The position numbers and the translations under genes are program-made. DNA of 64,000 bases, from the NCBI GenBank assembly GCA_030374805.1, contig JARGSG010000109.1, forward strand, positions 123,991-187,990, written 5' to 3'. Source of the DNA: Gracilaria gracilis. Taxonomy: Eukaryota > Rhodophyta > Florideophyceae > Gracilariales > Gracilariaceae. Shown here one piece after another: positions 51,538 through 60,191 of the stretch (its first letter is position 1; each line of letters begins with the position of its first letter). A model generated the notes under the pieces. The model did not search any database and had not been told where the DNA came from. It was given only the letters and a program-made list of their open reading frames with translations.

Positions 51538-54500
51538 CTAGTCCTCCTCATAATTCGTTATCATCGCTCCCTCCTCGTAGTTCCCATCCTTGTCATCAGC
51601 CTTGTGGCCTTGTACCTCGTCATCTTCCTCTTCGTAATCCACCTCTCCAACTTCTTCTTCCTCCATTTCAAAGTCGCTCACCGAATTTTGCCCCTCGTCC
51701 AGCTGGTCGTTCGGATCCTCTCCAAGCCCAAAATTTCTCATCTGAGAATGTGGGCCGAAACGCAGGCTGCCTGTGCACCGTATCAGGTAGCTTGTACCCC
51801 TCGGGCACATAGTACATATGATACCGTAGACAATTCTCTTTCACCAGCGCATCCATCTAACCAGCCCCAGCATGAAACACATCTCCCCTTCCAATAAACA
51901 TGGAGTACGGTGGAACCCTAAACTTCTTCATAACCATCGTACAAGACATCCTCTTCAACCCTTGTCATCCGTCACATACATATTATGTGACCTCTTACAT
52001 ACCCATATCATAAAAGAGCTCCCCCCGAAGGCCATCATGAAGAATCCTGGAATTTCCCCATTCTTCTTCTCCAAATTCGTCAACCCTCGGCTCAAACCGG
52101 CGTGCAACACCTGCCTCGGGCATCCCTTCCCCGTATACAACACACATTCTCCTGTTTTCGGTGCATAAATCCTCTTCTCCGCCCTACTGTTGTTACACAG
52201 ACGAAGATCGGCTGCTATCTGCCCAAACCTAGCATCCAACAACGCCCTCTTCTTCACCATCATCACATTCTTCTCATCCGATTCCATGTAATCCACAATC
52301 CCCTTCTTCGTGGTAATGTATCGCCCAATGCCCTGCACCCTATCCCCCGCGTCCTTCCCATCTCCCGCATTGATGATAGGGTTCTATCTCTTGCGGTTCT
52401 CCTCGAACTTGAAGTCTGGCTGTTCCAAGAAGTCCCTGTGAAAGAACTCCAACATACTCTCTGTCACATCTTCATCCAACACCACCTCCCTCTTCTTCGC
52501 CTCATCTGACATGCCTTCGTCACTTCCAAATTCCTCCAGCACACAGAATCCTCTCTCCATCAACTCCATTCTCTTCGCTGCAAAATACTCTCGCGCGAGG
52601 CCATCCCTCTTCATCGCCGCCATCCAAAGAGCCTCTTTCTCCCCTTTCGGCTTTCGCTTCAACGGCAGCTTCACCCCAAGAACTGGTTTCTTCGTAGTCC
52701 CCAGCTCCTTGTGCACATTCTGGGCTGCATGCCAGTACACCGCATGATGCACCGCCCTCAAATCCTCCACCGTTAAACACCCCGCCCTATGCTGCTTTCG
52801 TAGGTGAAGCATATCCATCCACGGGTGCTGGTGTTTCACACCATTCTTCCCTTTTGGCCACTCACTCGGCAGTGCAATCACCATATTCGTCCACGCCATA
52901 TCTGATCCCCCGGTGTACTCCCCAGCTGTCTTCATCCCCTTCTGGAGAACATCCGGATTGTTATCCTCAAAGCTACGCATTCCTCCTTCACCTTCCCCCC
53001 CCCCGGTTCATCCCCAACAAGTCCACTATCCTTCTCACTACTATCACTCTCCTCCTCGCCCTCACTGGACGACATCACATTGATTTTCTGCTTCTTAAAG
53101 AACTTCTTCACTGCAGTCCTCGTCATTTTCGTGAACAGGTAAACAACCTCCAAAGGTATGTCCACAGAAGATGTGTTCACCGTACCCTTCCTTCTTCGCT
53201 TCGGGGCAGGTTGCACATCATCTTCATCCTCGTCGTCAGTAAGCACCACAGAGGTTCTCTTCTTCGTTTTCCTCTTCTTCCACACAACCCGTCCAACCTC
53301 CACTTCTCTCAAGCGACCCGGAACCACCTTACGTCTTGTCCTACGTCTTAACACCGGTGGTTCCGGTTCAGGGCTTTCCACCACCATGGGATCGTTCTCC
53401 ATCTCAGCAGATGGAGCCCTGGCCTTCCCCTTCGGTTCCAATATCTCTTAAATAACCTCCTCTACAACCTCCTCCTCCTCTGAACTTCGCAGCGGTACTT
53501 TAAAGTGTTGTTCCAGCTTGTTACCTGCAGTCTACACCCTCCTAGACACCATCCCGTCCCGCAAAGGCTTTGCTCCCGCGAGCTCCATTTTGGCTGTTTG
53601 CTTCCCGAGATATTCCAAGACAGATACCCCCTTTCCTCCAATCTTGAGAACCGTCTGCATCACTTCCTCAACTGTCATCTTCTTCCTCTTGGCAGTCATT
53701 TTGCAAAGCTTAAACATACCAATTGCACACTGAAGGAAGTGCTTCCTCATATCCTCAAAACGGCCCGTCCTCCCTGCAGATAACATTCTCAGTCGCACAT
53801 GCCATTGCAAGCAGCGGACGACGAAACAGAATTCCCCATCTTCGAGTCCCATAAGGAGGTCACTGGACACATGTGTGAGCGTCAGCGGCGGCCCCTCCTC
53901 ACACACCTTCTCAAAGAATTGGAGAAGCCCCTCGCTTTGCACAAACTTCAGAGCCAGTGCCGCATAGCGATTCAAGTGACGCATACTATAGTCCCCGATA
54001 ACCCCACTTCTTTTCAACGCGCCCGCTATCTGTTTGGGCGTCACCTTCTTCCCAACCACTCCTCCTTCGTCAATGATGTTTTCAACGAAGGACACCGTGC
54101 TGTGAAGCTTGTCTGCGAAATACATCTTCAGAACATTGGAGCTCATCTCGTTCAGGAGATTGCCAAGTCCTAGCACTTCATTCATGAACATCGGATTACC
54201 ATCCTTCCTCGTCCATAACACAACATCCAGAGACTTCACTATATCCTCCCATTTCCTTTCTTCCTCACGCAGGTCCTGTAACACAAGAAATCGGTGATAT
54301 CCGTCTATAAGTGTTACAGGCGGCACAAGTCTCCCGTCAACGATGTCACTCGCTTCCAAATCGCCTACAAGTGTAACGGCAATCGAACCGGCGGAGGGAA
54401 GCCAACCAAAGTTGCGGCACTTCATCTTCGTGGCCTCCTTGTGCGCGAGTTTCACACTGCGAACCGTCTTCTTCGGGATTTCAATCATCTCGATATCCGT

Positions 54501-54674
54501 CGTCAACCGCTGCTGAACATAGTCGGCGAGGGATATCTTCGGTAGCGGCAGCGTGGTGTCCACCTCATCCGACGGAACTTTATCTCCTTCATCGAACAAA
54601 TCCCCCTCAGTTCCACCCAGGGAAGCCTTAGTAGTCCCAATAACCTTCACAACATCGTCATCGGAGTCACCCAC
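51538..54674 (-). pseudogene. ParB-like gene with C-terminal oxygenase-like (double-stranded beta-helix) region, broken
   Basis: One long decayed gene, about 1040 codons. No ATG is seen at the 5' end (the frame opens with GTG at 54674). Block 1 (54674-53532) has the ParB/Srx-type motif VTLIDGYHRFLVLQDL near residue 125, the fold of ParB CTPases and ParB-like nucleases. TAG 53532-53534 and TAA 53448-53450 interrupt it. A basic, serine-rich linker follows (KRRRKGTVN). A ten-G run at 52995-53004 shifts the frame into 52980-52386, and TAG 52384-52386 then lies in frame before NPIINAGDGKD. The last part shows QVLHAG, PGFFMMAFGGSSFMIW, then (after a frame change near 51960) GRGDVFHAGAG and LRYHMYY, spaced like a 2-oxoglutarate or cupin oxygenase core; the first metal motif reads H-x-G instead of H-x-D. 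TAG 51857 replaces a likely Trp. The tail is acidic. Confidence 0.5.
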
Positions 54675-55406
54675 GATGGTAACCCTCGACGGTTTTCACT
54701 TATGATTGTTTTATGGATATTTAAAGCCCTGCATCTTCTTATAATGACGGGAGGACGTAAGGGTACATCCTATCAAATCGAAGAGGGTAGTTCTACCAAC
54801 TACCTTCTCTAACTTTATATGATTAGATTTTCCTGTAGCGCCCAAGGTCGTGACCGATAATGAATACCCCCTTTGCGACAACCACGAGCATTATGTGGTT
54901 GTCGGAGAAGAAGAACTCATCACTGGCCACGATATTCTTCTAGTGACTATATTGGGGACTATTCTTCTTCAGTGATTGAAATATCAGTCACGGCTAAACA
55001 CCATTATCTGACTTGAACAACTCATATAATCGTAGTCCACCATCACCGGTAGCTCAACCACTTCCGATAGTTTGACCTAACGCAGTCTAATCTAGTCGGT
55101 CTAATAAATAACCACAGTCCAACAGTGATTGAGCTGGCTGTCAAAGCCAAAGCCGATTACATGAGTTGAACAACTCAAATAATCGTACTCGACCATCACC
55201 GCCAGCTCAAGCACTTCCGAATGTTCTCAGTAAAGCAAGGATGCAGAAGTGGCATACACTGTGTCCGGCGACTCTGGCTTGAATACGCAATAGCATGGAA
55301 AATAGAAGAGTACGCCAGTTAATACGATTCACAGAAAACGAACAAAATTGTCGAACGTACCTTGTGTGCCACTACGTCCGCGCAACAGAACAAAGACAGA
55401 AAAAAC

Positions 55407-55515
55407 ACCTCCCTTATACAGTTTCCGGCGAAATATTCTTCTTCTGTCACAACCGAGAGGATCACTTGGTTGTGACAGGAGAAGAAAAGATCCCCGGAAA
55501 CCGTAACGGGGAGGT
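55407..55515. repeat. Inverted repeat with ~48-nt arms
   Basis: Arms around GTTTCCGG...CTGTCACAACC, with loop GAGAGGATCACTT. A related hairpin with ~40-nt arms and the same ACAACC/GGTTGT core lies at about 54865-54955. Confidence 0.75.
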
Positions 55516-55690
55516 ACAGAGCGTTGTGCTCACCGAGGCAGTTGGCAGGAGAGCGAAGGTGCTTAAGTACACGCAGCGTCACATTACAAACAAGCGCCAG
55601 TCGCGAGGGGGCCGCTGTCCAGGTCGAAATTTTTTTTTTCGCGTGGACAGCGATCCTAGGTGTCGTCCAGCTTCATCAGCGACGGCGCGT

Positions 55691-55764
55691 GGACAGCGGT
55701 CCGGGGTGGATTGGCGCTTCATCAGTGCCGTGATGAAGCGCCACTCCACCCCGGACCGCTGTCC
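55691..55764. repeat. Near-perfect hairpin, 34-nt arms
   Basis: GGACAGCGGTCCGGGGTGGA and onward pairs with its complement with one mismatch around a GTGCCG loop. Confidence 0.95.
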
Positions 55765-55805
55765 GAAAAATTAAATTTTGTTTTACTTTTTCTCCCACGG
55801 CGCAT

Positions 55806-55878
55806 GGAAAGCGGACCGCCTCGAGTGGCACTTCATCAGAGCCGTGATGGAGCGCCACTGCACCACGGACCGCTGTCC
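55806..55878. repeat. Diverged copy of the 74-bp hairpin
   Basis: Same outer (GGAAAGCGG / CCGCTGTCC) and inner (CTTCATCAG...CCGTGATG) words as the hairpin at 55691, with several changes in the stem. Confidence 0.8.
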
Positions 55879-56255
55879 GGAGAGCCGTAAGTTATAACTT
55901 CGCCTATACTTCCATATCTAGGAATTACCGCACCACCCTCCCGTCCTTGCCTTTTCTTATAACTGCTTATCACCGCATAAGCCCCCCTAACATCGCCCAA
56001 GTCCCTTCTACTCCTCTACTGTAGAGTTCTGCTACCATTTTGGCGTCTGAACTCCTCCTTCACATCGCTAATTTCGCAGCCGTCTGCCGTCCGCTCCCGT
56101 CTACCATCCGCACTCATATCTCGTTCGCTGCCGTCTCTCGTCAGCTTCCGTCCGTTCGCCGTCGCCGTCCGCTGCCGACGTCAATCATCTGTTTTCTCAC
56201 GACCGCTCCCGTTCTCCTTCCGTATTCATATAACAGCCCCCCGTTATTGTTTAAA

Positions 56256-57154
56256 ATGGCTGCCGCAACCACATCCATGTCTAAGTCACCGTCACCGGCA
56301 CCTCCCACATCCGACATGAAGGTTGGAAAAATGTTCGGTTCTGGGGATGAGCTTCTCACCGCGTGTCTCTCCATCCGTGATCACCATGCGTCGACGATGC
56401 GAGAAAAAGACGAACCTAGGAAAGTGGGACACAGCGAATTCGTTCAATATATCATCAAGAATCGCACTGTTTTAGACGTTGCCAAGAAGTACTTCTCTAC
56501 CCTCCTCAGACCCACTCACCCGTCATACAGCGACGATGAGCTCAAGGCTGTGCGCGGGAAGGGTTCGTACCGTCAGCTGTATCTGTCGATGAAGTTGCTT
56601 GACATCATGAACGGAGACAGAGACAGGCGTGTGAGAGATTTTTGGAATGCTTATACCAGAGTGGACTTTCAAGGAATACCGAAGAATGTGACGTTAACCG
56701 AATTCTTCAAGTCCATGAGTATAGCTCCCAGGCGTGTGGGCCGGATAGTTCCCCCTTTCGGTACGAGCATCGCTACCTATTTCCAGAGAGTTCTCTTTCT
56801 TTCCCTTATTCAAAAAGTATCTATGGAAAAGCGCCTTCGGTGCCATAAGAGGCATTAGGGGGAGAAAGGATATTCCACCCCTTTTGGGAATGTGCAAATA
56901 TCGCAGAATCTCCAAGCTCAGCGTGCGGGTTTTGGTGTGCAGCTGGTAACAAAGGCCTGGGATTGTTTCTCCCAATTTCTGAGATTCCCTAGCGCTGAGG
57001 TCATGGTTCCCCCTTTCCTACTGCTCTTGTACGATGACGTGCAGTTTAAACCCATTGAAACGCGTTCCGAGGGGTTCCTGCACAAGCACAACGACCATCG
57101 CTTGCTACCGAGCAATAAGCAAACTCTTCGGGAAGACGAGGTCCAACCGTGGGC
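56256..57154 (+). pseudogene. 5' part of the methyltransferase-SET gene, broken
   Basis: ATG 56256 opens a frame (MAAATTSMSKSPSPAPPT...) with a helical, charged region (RKVGHSEFVQYIIKNRTVLDVAKKYF). It continues to TAG 56856-56858. After that the same frame is open again to about 57150, and a different frame near 56800-56950 also looks coding (IRGRKDIPPLLGMCKYRR). At least one frameshift is required to reach the frame of the downstream 739-codon ORF. This is probably the N-terminal domain of one protein. A short intron is the alternative. Confidence 0.45.
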
Positions 57155-59374
57155 ATGGATCTTCCGGAGGACATTGATGTGGCCCTCCGAACGCTTGCGA
57201 GGGAGTTCATTTCTGATCTGAACAAGGTTGTTGTGAACGAGCAGTTGTACACAATATCAGAACCTGGACGACGGGCCGTTCTAAAGACGTTTCACAGGGA
57301 CCCGTCAAGAGCGTTTGCTCAGAGATTTGATTGTTTCTCTAACTCGCTTATCCCCTCCATCTTGGAGACAATAAGCCCTTTTAATATCAAAGAAACACTG
57401 ATGGTCCCTGACATACCTCTCACGTCGATATCGAAACCGGAGCCTGCCATCGAAATTCATGACGATGACGATGAGCAGTTGGAAAGAGGGAATCCTTCAG
57501 AGGGGAAACAAGGAGGGGATGGAGATGGCGGAAGTGAAATGGATGTAGTGGGGGAGAGTGGGAATGAAGATGTTGGTGAACAGTCGTCCGACGCTTACAT
57601 ACAGCCTCCTCCTGCCATTTACTCGTTGGACGATAAAATGGCATTCCAACGTTGTGAACTGGAGATGGAGAAATACTTCCGAATTTATAATTGCGGGTTC
57701 GAGGATATGGTGAAAACGGACGAGACTCTGCTAAACAACGGAGTCTCTCCATTGGGGAAAGTTCAACTGGTTCTTATGGACCCACCATACAACATAAGAG
57801 CCGAAAAGAACTGGGAGAACAGTTGGTACGATATGCTGAGCGCTGAGCATATGAAGAAGGCGGCAAAGCTTATATCAAGGCTGCTACGTCCGGGGGGTCA
57901 TTTCGTTATCTTCTGTGCATTGGAACAGGTGAACCAGTGGACGAGGGTGCTTTCCCTTATTGCAGCAAAGGACGAGCAAGGGGTTCCGAGGCGATCGTTT
58001 GTTGTGGACCAGGTCCCAATTCATTTTAGACGGTCGCAAGGAAACCCCATGCGAAACACGGGACGCAGGTCCTGCTCCTTGTTCCCTGCCATGGAGTATG
58101 CAATACATGGTGTTCGAAGTGGCCTCGGTTATGCACAGCAGCATGCGATTGTGAACTATGAGAACTTCAACTACGTGCAGTCGAGGTATCCAGGGTACCA
58201 CAGTGTTATTGACCAGGTACCGCCCATATCTAATGGGGAGACTCTTCAATGGAAAAGAAAGAAGGAGGGTGGGGGCTACATGTTGCAGGAGGTGAGGTCG
58301 GAACAAAAACCTCGCGCGTTGTTGAAGGAGCTGATCAGCAGATTTTCGCAGCCAGGTGATACAGTGGTGGACTTGTTCGCGGGAACTTTTTCGACTGCCA
58401 TGGCATGCATGGAGTTACAACGTCATCGGAAGTTTATTGGTTGTGAGCTGGACCCTGATTGTTTTGCGCATGCTAGGCACGCTGCAATTGTTCAGTTCGC
58501 GATGTGCATGCGCGATAATGAGACGGTCATTCAAATTACGCAGGAGGTCCGAAACTCTGTGAATCGCGTGATGGACTTCTTTCCCAAGTGTAACGCTCGT
58601 CCTTCACGATCATGGAAGGCTCCACCCGGCTTCCCACAGTATCAGAAGTTCCCACCGTATATTGTGGACTTGGCATCGATGTGGCGGGAGGACGGCATGG
58701 CCATGATCGGCAGGCGCAAAGCGCTGCATGAGTGGCCGAAAACGTTGCAAGGGAAGATGGGTCTCCTGGATTGGAACGCGATGTTGGCACTGAAGGCCAC
58801 TATGTGTGGTTGTCGCATTGGGAAGTCGTCGATTCGTCACCATGACGCAGGAGTGGGAGTGTTTACCTCGCGCCGTTTCATGAAGAACGAAGAGATATGT
58901 TTCTTTTACGGAACTCTAGTGTACCATGACTTAACGAAGAGGAAGGAGGTACACACAACGTATGGGGAAGGGTTGTTGGCAGCCACAGCCGCATGTTTTC
59001 GAACTTATGCGATGGAGGTTAGCCTGCGAGGCGAGGTATTCCGGAAACTCCCGGAAAGGAGACGAGAAGTACCTACAATCCCTGTATGGATTGTCCCCGC
59101 TCCATTTTCGTTGGATGGAACAATTAACGACCCAAAATATATGGGAGGGGATAAAGATAGGGATGCAGTGGAGGATGGCTTGAAGCAGCGACGGACTGCC
59201 AATGTGGCGATGAGTCGAACCCCAGGAACTGGGCGAACTCCACTTCAATTAAGAGAATACCGAATGCTTGCCGTCCGGGCACTTTGGGTTGTAGAAGTGG
59301 GAGAAGAGTTGTTTGCAGATTATGGAATGGAGTACACATGGGGTACGTCTTCGAATCCTATAGTAGTCGACTAG
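57155..59374 (+). CDS. DNA adenine/cytosine-N methyltransferase (beta class) fused to a SET domain
   Basis: An uninterrupted frame; the first ATG is 57155, giving 739 residues. After an acidic linker, the methyltransferase motif IV DPPYN lies near residue 209 and the AdoMet motif VVDLFAGTFSTAM near 404. Motif IV before motif I is the beta-class order of N6-adenine and N4-cytosine enzymes such as CcrM. IGCELDPDCF follows, as expected. From about residue 565 a SET domain follows: GVGVFTSRRFMKNEEICFFYG, then YRMLAVRALWVVEVGEELFADYG at the end. The canonical NHS asparagine-histidine is not obvious (RTANVAMSR occupies that place), so lysine methyltransferase activity is uncertain. The protein could modify both DNA and a chromatin protein. 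It is divergent from the ParB-like gene. The fusion is unusual. Confidence 0.75.
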   Translation: MDLPEDIDVALRTLAREFISDLNKVVVNEQLYTISEPGRRAVLKTFHRDPSRAFAQRFDCFSNSLIPSILETISPFNIKETLMVPDIPLTSISKPEPAIEIHDDDDEQLERGNPSEGKQGGDGDGGSEMDVVGESGNEDVGEQSSDAYIQPPPAIYSLDDKMAFQRCELEMEKYFRIYNCGFEDMVKTDETLLNNGVSPLGKVQLVLMDPPYNIRAEKNWENSWYDMLSAEHMKKAAKLISRLLRPGGHFVIFCALEQVNQWTRVLSLIAAKDEQGVPRRSFVVDQVPIHFRRSQGNPMRNTGRRSCSLFPAMEYAIHGVRSGLGYAQQHAIVNYENFNYVQSRYPGYHSVIDQVPPISNGETLQWKRKKEGGGYMLQEVRSEQKPRALLKELISRFSQPGDTVVDLFAGTFSTAMACMELQRHRKFIGCELDPDCFAHARHAAIVQFAMCMRDNETVIQITQEVRNSVNRVMDFFPKCNARPSRSWKAPPGFPQYQKFPPYIVDLASMWREDGMAMIGRRKALHEWPKTLQGKMGLLDWNAMLALKATMCGCRIGKSSIRHHDAGVGVFTSRRFMKNEEICFFYGTLVYHDLTKRKEVHTTYGEGLLAATAACFRTYAMEVSLRGEVFRKLPERRREVPTIPVWIVPAPFSLDGTINDPKYMGGDKDRDAVEDGLKQRRTANVAMSRTPGTGRTPLQLREYRMLAVRALWVVEVGEELFADYGMEYTWGTSSNPIVVD

Positions 59375-60191
59375 AGCTCAATTGATTTATGACTTATAGA
59401 ACCGAAAGATGTACCGTAGTATGTGTAAAATCGAATTGTGTACATTTTATTAAGCTTTCTCTCTAACTCTCATGTTCCACAGGGGAGGACGAGAACTCCC
59501 CAAGTGAGTGGGTGTCGTCACTTTTATCGTCTAGTGAGGTGAAAAAAATGGGGATAGGATTCAGGGGAGTGGGTTGACGTTCAAGTACATAGAATAGAAG
59601 ATACGGAGTACATGTGATATCATGTGAAAGTGTGAAAGTTTTTGGCAGTGAGGTTTCGTACAGGAAAGGAAATTTCCGTCCCAATTTTCGGAAAGTGATT
59701 CCGAAAAGTACTAAAACGGTGCGATATTTCTACCACACGTCGAGTGGGGGTGTGCGTTTCACGGGGGACCTGCGATCACGTCGAGCGGCGAACACGTCTT
59801 GCGGCGAGCGGCGACAACATCTAGAGCACACCGCCGGGCGCATCGTCGTCGTCCGATTCCATATGGGGAAACGTAAAACGAGAAGTGCGAATGCGAATGC
59901 GAATGCGGAGGATGTAAGCGGGCGCGCGTCAAAGGGCGAACGCGTGCAGAGGTGGCAGGTCGGGGTCGCGAGGATGGCTTGGGTAGTACTACCCGTGCGC
60001 CTCGAAGCGGCGATGTGGAAAATGGCGAGGGCGGTATTAGGCGTACTTCGCGCCCTTCTCGAAGTGGATAACGTGGGAAAGGTAGGAAGAACACGGGGAG
60101 ACGTGATCGAGGCCGACCTTTGGAGCGAACCGAGCGAACCGAGCGAACCGAGCAAACCGAGCAAACGGAGCGAACCCAGCGAACCGAGCGA
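59375..60191. other. Spacer with 9-bp tandem repeats before the coiled-coil gene
   Basis: 60121-60190 carries about eight copies of a 9-bp unit, GAGCGAACC. Frames run through it (Ser-Glu-Pro or Arg-Thr-Glu repeats) but no upstream ATG fits the downstream gene well. An alternative small frame starts at ATG 59863 (MGKRKTRSANANANAED). Confidence 0.5.

Larger units (their letters stand above)
54675..56255. promoter_or_regulatory. Hairpin-rich spacer between the divergent ParB-like and methyltransferase genes
   Basis: 1.6 kb without a supported gene. It contains four large inverted repeats (about 54865-54955, 55407-55515, 55691-55764 and 55806-55878), a diverged 60-bp direct repeat (55011-55070 and 55163-55222) and the palindrome GAGTTGAACAACTC. 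It must hold both promoters. The repeat density suggests an origin-like, centromere-like or element-end function, which is inference. Confidence 0.6.
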
